From: Antilocapra americana
Taxonomy: Eukaryota > Chordata > Mammalia > Artiodactyla > Antilocapridae
NCBI GenBank assembly: GCA_007570785.1
Contig: ML660774.1
Span: 7,765,969 to 7,829,968 of the forward strand
Direction of reading: 5' to 3'
Length of the DNA stretch: 64,000 nt
Shown in pieces: positions 22,728-35,924 of this stretch. The notes under the pieces were generated by a model. The model did no database searches and had not been told where the DNA came from. It was given only the letters and a program-made list of their open reading frames with translations. Within the stretch, counting starts at the first letter, position 1. Each line of letters starts with the position of its first letter. The translations under genes and the position numbers were made by a program.

Positions 22728-25700
22728 CTGTTAAGACAGAAAGATAGTTAACATGAAAATTTTTACCATGGCAACATTTTGTATGTCCCTGTAAAATTAG
22801 GTATCCTAAAAAGAATATTGTCAAAATTGACATTAAAAATACCATTTATTATGGGCATAAAATTGTTTTCCCAAAAAGAAGTCATGCAGCCTAATTTCTA
22901 CTTTCCTCTTATCTCCTTTCTCATCTGATATACAATCATCCTTTGAGGGGAGTTGTTTCCAGGAGCTCCCCAAGGATACCAAAAATCTGAAGATCTCAAG
23001 TCCCTTATGTACTATTTGCATGTAACCTACCCACATCTTTTGCATACTTTAAATCATCTCTAGATTACTTATAATACCTAATGCAATGTAAATGCTATAG
23101 AAATAGCTGCTAGCATGGCAAATTCAAGTTTTGCTTTTTGGAAATTTCTGGAATTTTGTGTGTGTGATGGGGCGGGGGGGGGGTGTAATATTTTTGTCCC
23201 TAAGTTGGTTGAATCCATGAATGTGGAACCTACAGATATGGAGGGCCAACTGTACAACACTACTTTTCTCTGTATAACTAAAAAAAATAAATCAAACATT
23301 CCCTAGGGTGAGAAAAAGAAAAATTACCCCTTCATGTAGAAACAGACTATAAATAGAAATTTCTCACATAAAGAAATGGTTTGATGTTTAAAGAAGTATT
23401 TGTAGTCATCATTCAATCCTTATAAAGCATAAACCTTAATAAGTTTGTCATATTGCCAGGTGTAATTTTTATGTAGACATAAAATTTAAGCAGAACTTTT
23501 TTCAAGAAGTTGACAGAACTTCTTCTGTCAACATAAAACATGACTTTTTAAATAAAAAACCACAGAATTTGGTTTGAAATTAAACTACCTGGTTCTTGAA
23601 TCAGGTACAGATTTGTATCTTTGAAATTATTTACATTCAGGCTTAGGTTAAAATAGAAGATTTAATGAATCAAAGTGTAAATTTTTCTTAAAAAGTGGAC
23701 TTTTAATCTTTTAGTCAGAAAATCAGCTTTCAGTTGTCCATGGTTATAGGAACAAAGAAAAATAGACACTATAAATTTGATAAATAATTCCAAATGCTTA
23801 TCATACACACCATTTTCATATTCCTTCATTATGAACAATACAATGAAATAGATAGTAACAATTTTTTGTTAGGCATGGATTTGAGAGGAAAGTAGTTGTG
23901 GTATGATGTGTGATGTCCAGGATGTCTAGGAAAATGCATACCAAGTATGTGTATATATATACTGACAAGCCCAATTACACACAACTCTAAAATATCTTCT
24001 ATTAACTATTATTTTCATTTAATTCTCTCTTACTGAATGAGAATGGAATTGCCCCAAAACAAACAAAGCATCCCTATGCAAGAGAATACTACTCCTTCTT
24101 TATAAACAGAGAAAATGCATATTAGAATACTTTTAGTTCCTATAAAATATTTAGATTCTGAGGTCCTCAACAAATACAAAGATAGAAAAAAAATTGGTCT
24201 GCTAATTGGGTAAGTTTAAAGACTGTTTTAACTTGCTACTCTAAATGGGACACTGGAAGGGTGGAAAGATAAATACAAATAAGAAGGATGGAAAACAAGT
24301 AAATAAATAAAACCAGATAATTATATTCTGATTTATAAATATTAGTTCTTCATGTTTGCAGAAGAGCAGCACCAAAGAGGCTCAGAACATCTGTGTGGTT
24401 CACAGCTTTCATGGGACACCCAACCACAGTGCCCAGTTGGCCAAAAAAGTGTCCATTTGTGGACACTCTTGGAATACTCTTAAAGTGATCAGAAATTTTG
24501 AATCACTAGCTTGAGATGAGCCTAAACACTACTGTAATATGAAATAAAACATAGTGTAAGAAGTGAAGACTCCATGCTGTTAAATTGTGTTTTAGACTTA
24601 TGCTAAGAAGCTAAAATTATTCCTCCGTGTGCTGGTTTCCACAAGGTAAAATAAACTGAAACCAGTATTGTGATGTATGGTCAAAGGAAACAGTTCAGTA
24701 TTAAATTATAAGGAAGCAATAAGAAGTTTAGATAGACAACTAAGAGAAAACTTTATATATGATTGGTACTCATTCTGAAATGGAAATTGTCTTCAGAAAG
24801 GAGGAACCTATTTTACCTATTATGAGCCACTGAGTATTTACATGTTACTATTATTGTAATACACCCAAATGAAGGTCGTTTAGTAAAGTACAGACATTGA
24901 GTCTAAGTGATCATGCAGTTAAACTTTGCTTAAAAATCCTTACTTGTTCCTTATTAATGTCAGTTTCACACTGATACTTAGGAATGAAAAATGTGTTATT
25001 CATGGCATATACTAGGCACTGAATAAATGGTAGCTAGGTTGACGTCCAATCAATTACAAATTTTACCAGAAATGTTTTACATGAGTTTATTAGAGACAGA
25101 ATTCACTACCTTATCAGAGTATTTTTAATACTGAAAAACCATGATGTGAAGTTAATAATATAGTTAATATGCTATCAGAACAAATAACACCCTCTTCTCA
25201 GTCCCAAGGAGAAGATGAAAAATCACTTTAAATATCCAAGTGCGTCTATATGTGATATTTTTCATCACTGCCATTAACATTACATAATGCATAGAATTGA
25301 TATTCTACTATTGTTACACCAAATATTACTGTGTAATACTAATTATAGAAATGTACTTTATAGAAATCTGTAGTTATTAAGGAATAGCATAACTTGTATA
25401 ATAGTATAAACAAATAAAACAAATAATTTGTATCTAAAAGGTTTTAGTTCTTAGTACATCTCTTGGAAGTGCTAAGCAGTATGGTATAAAGGAAGGTTAG
25501 GAGATTTTTTTTATCTTTAATTTGCCATTATATTATCACCTGGTTTTGGATATATTGCTTAAAATAGTTGGACTCTACCTTTCTTGACTGAAAAATGAGT
25601 GAGTTAGACATGGCAATCTCTGAATTCCATCTCAGTTCTCAATGAACTGTCTTAATAATATCCTGGAAATATTTTGCCAGGATATCTAGGAGAAATATCT

Positions 25701-27118
25701 GACCTTATCGAATTCTGAAGTAAATCCTTTGACTGTTTGTATGTTGAAATGATACTCTTTCTTCAGACTCTATATTTCTTTTTATTTAATATATAAACAT
25801 TTATACACTTCTCTGTTTTAACATACACTCCGATGCATACTTCAGGGAAAGTCATTTGGAATTGCAGATTGCTCCAGATGGCTGGGTATTTTCTCCTGCA
25901 ACTGTGCCTTCAATTCCAGTTATCACCGTCGTGTGTCAGTAGTACATCTGGCAGCATAATATCCTACTAGTTTTATTTTCTAGTTGTATATATTTAACTG
26001 AACTAAGACTTTTCGATGAAAATATTTATTGGTTTTTTTTTTCGTTTATTTAGGATCACAGAGAAACTACTATGAAAAACTACTGCAAAAGCCAGTTTAT
26101 TCACTTTGCTCTCATGCTAGCTGCATCTGTGAATTCCCATGGTAGGTTTTTTGTTTATTAGCTAATGTTTAGACAACCATCACTTTTGCTTATGGCTACT
26201 AATGAGTCCTAAATCTGCTTTCCAAAATAATTTCATTCTTCATTCTTCTTTTGGCTCTGTATAATTTCTGCCTTCTTCATACTCTTTGACTAATTCAAAT
26301 AATACTTTACATTGCCAGGCATAATATTTTTTATGTATCATATTGTGATGAACATCATATACAGAGATGGAAAATACATTTCATCTCATATGCCAGTGAT
26401 AATCTATTATAGTGGCTGCCTGGATCACAGCATTGAGAAGGATGAGTAATGTCTACCAAGGGTGTAGTAATGTTTGCCTAGGAAGTTGTAACATGTGTGC
26501 CAGTTATTTGTCAGTCCTATTCCTGATTTTATCTGATGTTAAAATCTAGAAATTGTATCTACAAAAAAGAAAGAATTGAAATAAATTTTAGGAATATATG
26601 AGACATAAAAAAATCTGATTATGGGACTTCCCCAGTGGTCCAGTGGTTAAGATTATATGTTTCCACTGTAGGGGATGTGATTTTGATCCCTGATTAGGGA
26701 ATTTCCTTGTGCCACGTGGTATGGCCAAAAAAAAAAAATCTGCTCATCTAAGAATCTAAACTGTCATTCTGTACCTCCAAGCATGATGATAAAATGGCTC
26801 TGAGATTTCCAGCAGTATTTTATTCAGCATAATCAGATATATGCAATGATGCTTTTTGATGATCACACTCAGATACCAGGATACATAGAACAGTTCACCT
26901 GAAAGTAATGATTGGCATGATTTTTTCACCTAAGAGCCAGCAACTGTGATGTAATTAATGTCCAAGCAGTGATACTGGATACAACATAATGACGTGAAGA
27001 TAAGATTTTCATAAACCAGGTTATAGACACTTCAGTGAATTGTAAAACATGGATGTTCAGAATCACAGTAATAGCTCCTAAGAAAGAAATCTGAAAAAGA
27101 AAGTAATTTGTTTTTTAC
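22728..27118 (-). other. SORBS2: Intron, 4.4 kb
   Basis: Mostly AT-rich unique sequence with a G run near 23171-23181 and one tRNA-type SINE at 26623-26738. No exon recognised. Confidence 0.8.
26623..26738 (+). mobile_element. tRNA-type SINE (SINE2-like)
   Basis: 'gggacttccccagtggtccagtggttaag' to 'atggccaaaaaaaaaaaa', with an aaaaaaatctg-like direct repeat on both sides. Confidence 0.85.
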
Positions 27119-27175
27119 CTCATTGGAAACACCGGGAGAATGATCTTGAACATAGTCCAGAGCCTTTTTAGGAGG
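27119..27175 (-). CDS. SORBS2: SORBS2 57-base cassette exon (PPKKALDYVQDH)
   Basis: The exon has 19 codons between a ctacacccag acceptor and a GAG|GTAAAA donor, reading PPKKALDYVQDHSPGVSNE. It is phase 0 at both ends, so it can be skipped without frame change. In SORBS1 the same motif order (WYKFFSELEFG then PPKK) is present, so this block is shared across the family. Confidence 0.95.
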
Positions 27176-27679
27176 CTGGGTGTAGATGCACCACATAAGC
27201 AGAAGTGTAGAGATGAAATGGAGGAGAATCAATGGCAGCAAGGAATGACCATGTGGAAAAGGTGACAACAGTTAGAAACCGAGTGCCAACAGCATCAGAT
27301 ACACATAAAAGAGTGACATGGATGGAGCAAAATGGCGAGGCGGGGGGCGGGTAGCCCAGGAGGGAGAGTGCAACGCTTGTCAATTTCTTCAAGCACTGGG
27401 CAAAGTCACTAGTGATTAGATTAGTATAAACTCATTTCATCAAATCAAAATTAGCACTCCTAGTCTCTAGCGGCAGAGGAATGCAAGGTACATTAAAGAA
27501 ACACCGAAGGAGCAGGTGGATAGCATGCTGGTGAGTTTTCACGCGTAGCTGAAAATGATTGTAGGTGATAATTTAGGCTCAGAACAGAAATTGGTTCTAT
27601 CCCTTGTGAACTGTTTAATCAACAATAACAACACATTTAAATGAAAGCTGGGAAATTTTTTTTCTCTAAAGTAAAATGC

Positions 27680-27919
27680 ATTTATGTGAATTGTTGCTGT
27701 TTTAGTCACTATGTTGTGTGCTAATCTTTTGTGATCCCATGGACTGCAGTCCGCCAGGTTCCTCTGTCCATAGAATTTCCCAGGCAAGAATACTGGAGTG
27801 GGTCACCATTTCCTTCTCCAGGGGATATTCCCAGCCCAGGGATTGAATCCAGGTTTCCTGCATTGGCAGACAGATTCTTTTTACCACTGAGCCACCTGGG
27901 AAGCCCGATTTATGTGAAT
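27680..27919 (-). mobile_element. Bov-tA SINE with 12-bp TSD
   Basis: Reverse-strand Bov-tA ('ttgctgttttagtcactatg' to 'gccacctgggaagccc') between two copies of atttatgtgaat at 27680-27691 and 27908-27919. Confidence 0.93.
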
Positions 27920-28529
27920 ACTTGGATACAAATTAGGGAAAATATTCTTCCTATTACTTATAGAAATTCTAAAAAATTGTTTGGTTTGTATTCATTTACA
28001 GTCACTTCTGATCCAGTTCGATAAGATGTAATGAATCTAACCAAGTCTCCTTTGCATTTTAATGGACAAAAGGGACTAACCACTATAACCACCTGGTATA
28101 TAATACATGGTCAGAATATGAGTGTATAAATCAGTACATGATATGGTAAAAGAGAGAGTTACTAAAACTTTTGTGCAGTGCATTCAGTATGTTCTTCAGG
28201 CATTTAAAATTCAGAACACCAATGAAAGTATAATTGACAGACATCAAATGCATTGCTGTTGGCATCTGCACGTCCCCAATAAAATTTGAGTTGATAAGGA
28301 AAATCTCTTTATCCCAAACAGACTAAGCAATTCTTATTGGTGGGGTTTTGGGGATTAGAGATGTGATTTTCAGTAGCAGGAGGGGAAATCAAGGTTCACA
28401 GGGTTTCCTTGTTTTTCCCTTTCTTTTCATGCCTAAGAGCAAATGAGACGTTTTATGGTGGTGATATTCTGGCAGAATATTCCAGTTGGGATTTCCCAGG
28501 ATGTTTGTTTTTTGTTTGTTTTTTGATAG

Positions 28530-28690
28530 GTCTGGGATTAACTTCTGACTCTGCCACTTGCTATCTTGGGCAAGTTAATTAACCCCCCTGGCCTCTGGTT
28601 TCTTCTTAACTGGAGGGATGCTGTGAGGTCTCTGTGAGATCACACAGAACCGGCCCTCTGCAGGTACTTGGTGAGTCCAAAGCAAACAGG
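28530..28690 (+). mobile_element. MIR SINE
   Basis: The core 'gactctgccacttgctatcttgggcaagtta' is a MIR signature. Ends are approximate. Confidence 0.75.
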
Positions 28691-29123
28691 AGCTATCATC
28701 ATAGTAATTTTTATTATTGTAAACTTCACAGGGTGCTCTTCTGATTGAATTAGACCTAAATGGACTGTAAACAAATACAAATCTTCTATAACGAATTGTC
28801 TGACTATGGGAAGACAGATACTGGCTCATCATTTTGAATTTGCAATTAGATATAAAGTAATCCTAATGTATGATTTGGTGGGGGATAAAAGAACTATATA
28901 GGCAGTGTCTGAGCATGTTTAACCATTTGGTAGACAAGTGAGTGTGAGCTAAGCTGTACCAAATTTGTGTATATCGAATATACTTTTTTCAGTGTTTTTT
29001 GTTGTCTACAGAATTCAGCTCTTATTCTCTAAATGACACCTATCTCTTCTGATAACGATTATGTTTTAAAAATCAAACAACATTCTCCTAATTGTTTTAT
29101 ATTAACAGTCTAGCCTCACTTAC

Positions 29124-29207
29124 CGGGCGTCCAAACTCCAGTTCTGAAAAGAATTTATACCAGGGCTCATTTTCTAAATCTATGTCATCTGGATTTATGC
29201 GATCAGT
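29124..29207 (-). CDS. SORBS2: SORBS2 84-base cassette exon (second sorbin-like motif)
   Basis: The exon has 28 codons between ctgctccag and CCG|GTAAGT, reading TDRINPDDIDLENEP then WYKFFSELEFGRP. It is phase 0 at both ends. The WYKFFSELEFG motif is shared with SORBS1 and echoes the [10 protein letters not shown] core of the SoHo domain. It is an alternative segment in the family and probably travels with the 27119-27175 exon, which continues the motif. Confidence 0.95.
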
Positions 29208-29896
29208 CTGGAGCAGATGTGAAGGAAAAGGGAAGGAAAAGTCACACTGAGCTAAGTGAGGGCAACGCTGTGAGGCTTGAAAAACACACGTTCACACACA
29301 AACATGCATCAACTTTCATCCAACAAATCTCAGCCAGAGAGAACAGAGGAGGTAAAGTAAAATGAGTCAAATTCATGAGTCAATATGAAGATTGAGCCTC
29401 GATGGCATCACTTAGGCCCTAGTTATTTTCTCTGCCATCATTTCTGGGTTTCTCCTTAGCTGGATGCGTAAACTATGACAGACTCTGTGACAGGGAGGTT
29501 GAGCACCGATAGCCCAGCAAGGTATTAAAACAGGCTCAACTCTGTCTCCAGGTAGCTCTTCTGGGTGAGGGCCTCCATCGCCCCTGCCCTCCGGGGTCCC
29601 AGTGAGGGAGCCTGCCTTCTGCTCACAGTTGACTGGGGCGCAGGCCCTTGGAGAGCCTCAGGGAGGGACGCGGGGATGTGGGAAGAGAAACGAGTCGGGG
29701 GCGGAGTGAGCAGTGCTGGGAGACTGTTAGCGGGTCCCTGGACACGAGGAACCCGAAGTCTCGGTGAGAGAGAAAAGGGCAGCAAGGTGGGGGGTGACGG
29801 TGAGCAGCCAGCCTTGGATTATCTTCTCAGCTTCTGGGGAACAAGGGCTACACCTGAATTTCCCAACGGCTTGAATTAGAGAAGGAAGGAGCTCAC
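29208..29896 (-). other. SORBS2: Intron, 0.7 kb, CpG-rich in its right half
   Basis: Lies between two phase-0 cassettes. From about 29570 it is dense in CpG and part of the block described separately. Short reading frames here on both strands are composition artefacts. Confidence 0.75.
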
Positions 29897-30180
29897 CCGG
29901 ATCGGGGAGAGAGCCGGGCCGCACGGGCTTGGTGCGGGGATACTGGTCCTGGGCGGAGGGGAGGGGCTACCAGTTACTGCTCCACAGGGTGACATAGAAA
30001 TAGGCTTCCGGCCAGGGTCCCTTGGAACAGGTGTCGGAGTGGTTGGGAGAGGGGGCTGCAAGAAAAAGGGGTGAAGGACAAACTGATTGATTAGATACAG
30101 CTTCTTGGTGGGCGCCAAGAGGACACCAGTTAGCAGGGCGTGTGTCCTGCCTTCAGTCAGGCAGAAGAAAACGTTCCAGG
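29570..30180. promoter_or_regulatory. Intragenic CpG-dense block, candidate promoter/enhancer
   Basis: More than two dozen CpGs in about 600 bases (for example around gacgcgggg, agtcgggggcggag, gccgggccgcacggg), against AT-rich, CpG-poor flanks. It overlaps the proline-rich cassette exon, so coding GC content explains part of it. A GC-box-like gggggcggag motif is present. Promoter activity is inference only. Confidence 0.35.
29897..30055 (-). CDS. SORBS2: Probable SORBS2 proline-rich cassette exon (53 codons)
   Basis: A strong acceptor (cccctttttcttgcag) and donor (ATCCGG|GTGAGC) bound exactly 159 bases, open in the gene frame and phase 0 at both ends. That fits between the phase-0 end of 37554 and the phase-0 start of 29207. 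The peptide begins PPLPTTPTPVPRDPGRKP and has further SPSPPPR-type runs, which fit SH3 or EVH1 ligands (inference). It lies in a CpG-dense block. I do not recall this segment in the common human isoforms, so expression is unproven, but signals, phase and composition agree. Confidence 0.72.
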
Positions 30181-30692
30181 AAAGGAAATGGCCCCAGGGA
30201 CCCCCAGATAATTTAGGACTGATCCGGAACACTGAAAACAGTGTGAAGAGCCTTCACAAAGCAAGGAAACGTCACATTTTATGATACCCCAAGTATCACC
30301 TACCTGTCCACCTTGAGCTAGAGACATGGATGTGGGTGGGGAGGGGTTTTTCATACATCAGTCAAGGGTTGGGGAAGACAGAAAATCCAACCCTGGTTAA
30401 CATTCTAGAGAAAAACTAAAAAAAAATTTTATAGTCGACTTTCGCCCCTCCAGTGGTTTCTGAATGTCATACTCAAGGTACAAAAACTAGGACTGTTAAT
30501 ATAAGCAGGTTGATAAAATATGTACAATTGCTTTGATAATAGAAAAAAACAGAGCATTTACTTTACCCAGCAATATCCTTAATGCTTTTAACTAATACAT
30601 GCCTGACCAGATTGATTCAGGCTACTTATTTTACATTCAAAAGGGATAACTTAAAGTACTCCATATGGGTTATGACTTCTTTGAGAATTCCC

Positions 30693-30815
30693 TGTTTAGT
30701 CGCTAATTTGTGTCCGGCTCTTTTTTGACACCATGAACCGTAATCTGCCAGGATCCTCTCTGTCTGTGGGATTTTCCAGACAACAGTGCTGGAGTGGGTT
30801 GGTATTTCCTTCTCC
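30693..30815 (-). mobile_element. Degraded BovA SINE
   Basis: 'gtttagtcgctaatttgtgt' to 'gctggagtgggttggtattt' resembles reverse-strand BovA, with many substitutions. Confidence 0.7.
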
Positions 30816-32122
30816 GTTACATGACACTAATTAAATGTGGAGCAGCTGGATGGTAGCATTTTATGTTGGGGGCGGGGAGGCTCCTGTTTTCTAAAAGCCA
30901 CTCACCTGGGCCAGGAGAGGGCATAGTCCAAGAGGTCTGTGATGTGCTCAGGGCCTCAAACTAGATCCTTACATTGTCTTCCAATTCCTAAAGCTCTCAA
31001 GGACTCGCATTGAGTAACTGCATGTCAGCTCCAGGAGAAATGCTCTACAACCTCTGAGGTATGCCATATTCGAACAGAAGCCATTGTTGGACCCTAGCTT
31101 GTCCAAGTGTTTTGTTGGCCTGTTGCATTCCCAATAGTTTTGTTAATAACACACGGTCTGTATTTAATAATCAATTATATCCAAAGTCTTTAAACAGATG
31201 TGCTTTTTATTTCAGTATTTTCTGAGATTATGATAGTAGTTACAGGCAGTGATAGAAAAGTCTGAGACATCATAACAGAAGAGTGAAAGGGCCTACAATA
31301 CCCAAATATGTGGTGAGCAAAGTGGTAAAGACCATGGAGTAACCTTGTAACACATTGACGATGGGGTGCTAAGTGAGTAAATACAGACTGTGATACTAGT
31401 TATGGCGGTGTCACAAAGCTTGTGCCTGGACAAACACGGTGCTGAGACTTCTTTCTTTTCAAATATTATTATCCTTTGCTGTTATAACATTATGGAAAAC
31501 ATTGTATGATTACTATGAAAAATGCTGCAGAAATCCTGAGATGTATTCTCCATTTAGTCAGCATTATGTTTGGTTTACCTTTCAGAAGTAATGAAACGGA
31601 TAGAAAATATTCTGGTAACTAATTTACCATTTCCTTAATTTAAAAAATTTTTCAATTTATTTCTGAGTCGATAGTGCAAAAGTAGTAATTGAGACTTTGA
31701 TTGTACTAAAATATTATTTTTCTCCAATTATTATTTAGATTATAGCTGCAGCATGTAGGCATTTTGTGGAATAGTTTAGCTGGAGCTGATTTTTAGGGTA
31801 AATGATATAACAACTTTCCTGTCATTTTGTTCTGTGTGTAAGAGGCCCAGTAGTATTCTCTAGAGGAGAATAATCTTTAACTTTTTCAAATCTCGCTGTT
31901 TCTCATGCTACACTTTTAATAATATTGTTAATTCTTGATTTTATAATCTCTGTTTTCATGTAGGGTACTTTATTTTTGCTAAGGGGAGACAGAAACTTGT
32001 CTTAAGAGAAAACATTTGTTTAAAAAACGTTTTGAACAGTAGAGGGCAGCAAATTTACTAAACAAGTATATTTTCCAGTGGTTATAACTTCACTCTGATT
32101 TCCACCTTAAAAGTATATATAT

Positions 32123-32150
32123 ATATATATATACAGCAAACAAATATACG
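32123..32150. repeat. (TA)n microsatellite
   Basis: About 12 alternating TA units, likely polymorphic. Confidence 0.9.
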
Positions 32151-33944
32151 AAGTTCTGATTTATAGATATCTATTTCAATGATAGACTAGGGAAAATGGA
32201 GAATACTGTCTGCCATTCCACATCCCACCTTAGAGCAGCAACTTCCCACGACTTATAATTTTGTAGAATAAAACTTCAATTTACTGTTTTAATGGGCACA
32301 TACTAATAGAAATTAGAAGAGAACCCTGTCTCCCTGTCCACCCCCACCATACACAATGATCATTAGCAGTTATCCATAACTTCAGGGCGTAATGAAAGGC
32401 AGGCTTGAGCAGAGCCTGCCTGGTAAAGAAATGCTAAGTGGCAGAACTGGAATTTTCTCTTTGGTGTGGTTGACCTTTTGAATCCCTTTAGTCAGGCAAC
32501 AATTAAATGTATCACCCTAAGGCACACAGGGGCCTCATGGAAGTCAGTGATACACAATCGGATGGGCAGCCCACAGACAGACAGACATACTCATGATCTC
32601 ACAAAACAACGCTTTCCATGAGTGACTCGAAAGTGTTTCCAATTGTTCAACACAAATGTTAACACTCAGAAATATTTAGGAAGCACAACCATGCTCATGA
32701 AAGACAACAGAAGAGCAACGATCCTGCTACACCTCTTTCTACCCTCTTTGGGCCTTCTCTCATTTTGAAAAACTCAGCACACCTGTGCTCACAGTGAGCG
32801 CTGGGTCATCAGCACAAGACGAAGTGTGTAAGAAAGACTAAAACTATGAATCACATATGATTCTTATTTAAAGGTAACCTATTTTTCAAGTTTTGTTTTC
32901 TACAGTTGAAAAGAATTGTGTTGCTTTTCAGATTATAAAAATTCTCCTGTTCTCAGTATTCTTATTGCAAGCATAGGGTTTCTATTTGCAGTTCTGAACA
33001 AAAAGAAATTGCCACTGTCATTTGGTTCTTTATAACTTATGCTCGTTAGAGTTTTAAGCTTTAGTGATGTTGGCTACTATGTTTTATATTTACTGAGATT
33101 CCACAGTAAATGCTCTACACATTGTTAGGACAATTTTTTATGGTTTAAACCAACAGATGAAACGCTCAGTTTTTATAGCTTAAGCTTCTAGTGACAGCCT
33201 TCACTGCTAAAGAAGTTTAAGTTCATTGAGGGTTTAAATTGCATTTCAGCTCTGCACTGTGTTTCCAGTGATGGTTTGTTCACTTTTATCATGTGTGGGT
33301 TTAGTTTTCGTAGAGAAAGATTACATCTCCACGTTCTTTTCTGTTTTCAAGCATAAAGGTGTTCTAAACCAGTGCTTAATTGAATTTAATGTGGTTCACC
33401 TGTAAATATATCCAAGCCAGAGAGGATGTAGAATTTTTATCAATATAATCCCAGGAGAGAGTTTATATGATTATCTTGTGGAATAAATTGTGGTTCAAGT
33501 CAGTTTAAGATAAATTCCTGGTGATTGCAGAGTACTTTTCCAGATCAAACACTAGGGCCATTTAATCATCATTCCTGAATTTATAGTCACCTGAGTATGT
33601 AGGCACTTCCAAAAAACTGTATTCATTTTTACTTCCCTATTAAAGAATATGAATGTACATTCAGTGATTTCTAAGGAAGAGGAGGATCCCTTTGGCCAGG
33701 GTCTGGGGGGAGGACTTCTGTTCAGATAGGACTGTCTCCTCTCCCCACTTCATGTGCCAGGGAATCAGGGAACCATAGTTACTAACAGCAGTGTGTGGGA
33801 CCCCTCGTGTGTACTTTGATGGAGACCAGGAGTGCCTTTCATCCCTAGAAACAGACAGACTTCACAGATAAGCAACAGAACAAGATTCCATCCCACCAAC
33901 TTGACCACTAACTCCAAGGGTAAAACCTCTCCCCATTCCCTTAT

Positions 33945-34700
33945 TATTAATTCAGTGTGTGTTCGCTGAGCACCTACCCTGTGCCAGGCATTGCTCTAGG
34001 TGCTAGGGAGTCAGCTGGTGCACCAGAAATGGACCCTGTCTTCAAGGAACTTAAAGTCTAACGAGGGACACAGACAAGTCAGCAGGCCGTTACAATCAGG
34101 GTGGTGAGGGGCAGTGCAGCGTGTTTTAGGGGGGCTCTTCACAGCAGGGGAAGCGGGCACCTAGTGTCTAGAAGTTAGGGTGGTGCCCTGGGGGAAATGA
34201 GTCAGGCTGAGCAGGAGATATGGGACTTTCCATGGAAGGAAAGAGGCGGTGGAGAGAGCATTCCTGGCTGAGGGGCAGCTGCACAGAGGTCCAGGGAGGA
34301 GGGCCTGCAGAGCTCTCTGTAGAGCTGCAACGTGGTAAGACAGGAAGGGCAGGGAGATGCTCGGGGCTGCAGAGGTCAGCGGGGCCAGGCCACGAGGGTT
34401 TTTTGTGTATTATGTTAAGGAACTTGGTTTTGCTCTAAGAACCCTTGAGAGCCAGGAGAAAGTTTTGAGCAGGAGGCTTTCTCGGGTTGTCGTAGTTATG
34501 GTGTGGAGATGGGATTGGAGAATTAGGGAAATGAGTTAGTGGCTGACATTCTAATCCAGGTGTGGACAGTGGTGGGCCAGATGGTCAGAGAAGGGCAGCG
34601 GTCCTTCTCCCAGGAGGCGGGACTTTGAGATGGTTGAGGAGAGGGGAATCCAAGATGACACTTGGGAAGACTGGGCAGACGATGGCGTCATCTCGTAATT
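33945..34700 (+). repeat. Ancient interspersed repeat, family not assigned
   Basis: 'gctgagcacctaccctgtgcc' followed by 'aaggaacttaaagtctaac', then 'taaggaacttggttttgctc', is a layout common to old mammalian repeats. Reading frames here on both strands are not genes. Confidence 0.5.
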
Positions 34701-35489
34701 CAGAAGAGAAGCAGAGTAACTTAGCTGGGGTGTATACTTTAAAGCAATTAAAGGTGAACAGAGCAGAGGAATGCTCACAGACTGGCTTGGAGTAAAGACG
34801 TTGCAGTCCTTACCTGCTGTCCCATCCCTCTTATTGAGCAAACCTGCTCCCTATCCTCTCCCTCGTGTGTTGAAGACAGCCTCAAACCTAATATATACTC
34901 GATCAAAATATCAAGACATAGCCAATCTCTGCAACCATGCCCTGCGGCACCCCCCATTTTTTTTCTGGTGTAGAGAGGCAATTGGAATGGATTCAGGGTT
35001 GATGAAAAGAAGAAGATACTAGATTAGCAGAGCCGTATAATAAAAAGCCTGGCCAAAATGATACAGACGACTGGCTGAGATCCTCCTGCATAAGGCTGGC
35101 CCTCAGCAAAATTGTTTAGGAGTGATAAACATTTTGGTTCTTTCTGTTTCTTCATCAGATACCCATTCTCACTTTTTTCCAAGCTTCTAGGTTGCTTTCA
35201 CTACCCTGGGGCAGCAGTGAGCTATCGATATCTGAATCTTCAACCACACCCACCCTCCAGATCTTTCCATTCCTTTTAGAACTAGTTCAGTATACTGGGT
35301 ATATTGGTTTTGTGTCTAAACTATAATACTCAGGGCCCAGGTTGCTGGTCAAATAAATCCAGGACACTAATTTATTATAAATGAGCAAATTAACTTATAC
35401 TAAAAAATAGTGAAATAATCAAATCATCTAATTAAGGTGATAATGACTACTAGCTAAATGTGTCTGCAGATTAGCATTGTGTAGGTGAT

Positions 35490-35705
35490 GAAATGCACCA
35501 GGTATGAGTCTGCCTGGACTCAACTCCCAGGTGCAGTGCCCACCAGTCACGGGAAGCTGGGCAAGGTAACTTAACAAGTGTTCAGTCTCTTTATAAAATG
35601 GGAATTCCATACATTTACTTCATAGGATTGTTGGATCATTATATGGTAATAAGGCATGAATTACAAGGCCTGCCATCTTAAGTAAGTGCTCAATAAGTAG
35701 CTACA
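35490..35705 (+). mobile_element. MIR SINE
   Basis: Contains MIR-like 'gagtctgcctggactcaact', 'gggcaaggtaacttaac', 'ctttataaaatggga' and an end 'taagtgctcaataagtagct'. Confidence 0.82.
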
Positions 35706-35924
35706 GCTATGGCTATTGCTTTTGTCATTGCTGTTTTTAAATTTGGAGCCTTCAAGGCATTAACCCAAAGATATGACTAAAGTGGACATTTCATTCACAA
35801 TGACAGGGCCTGTGAATAAGCTCTCGAGGGGGGCAAATTCATTCTGTGTGTCTCTGTTTTAACCACAGTGGGGATGGTCTACTTCTTACAAATGTGGGTC
35901 TACTCTGCATATTGGTTAAACGAT

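Larger units (their letters stand above)
27176..29123 (-). other. SORBS2: Intron, 1.9 kb
   Basis: Contains a Bov-tA SINE (27692-27907) and a MIR (about 28530-28690). The remainder is unique. Confidence 0.82.

Noticed and set aside
28575..28832. 85-codon minus frame
   Set aside because: It is largely MIR SINE sequence.
29525..29879. Overlapping 86- and 104-codon frames
   Set aside because: The CpG-rich composition lowers stop density on both strands; no acceptor/donor pair in phase was found there.
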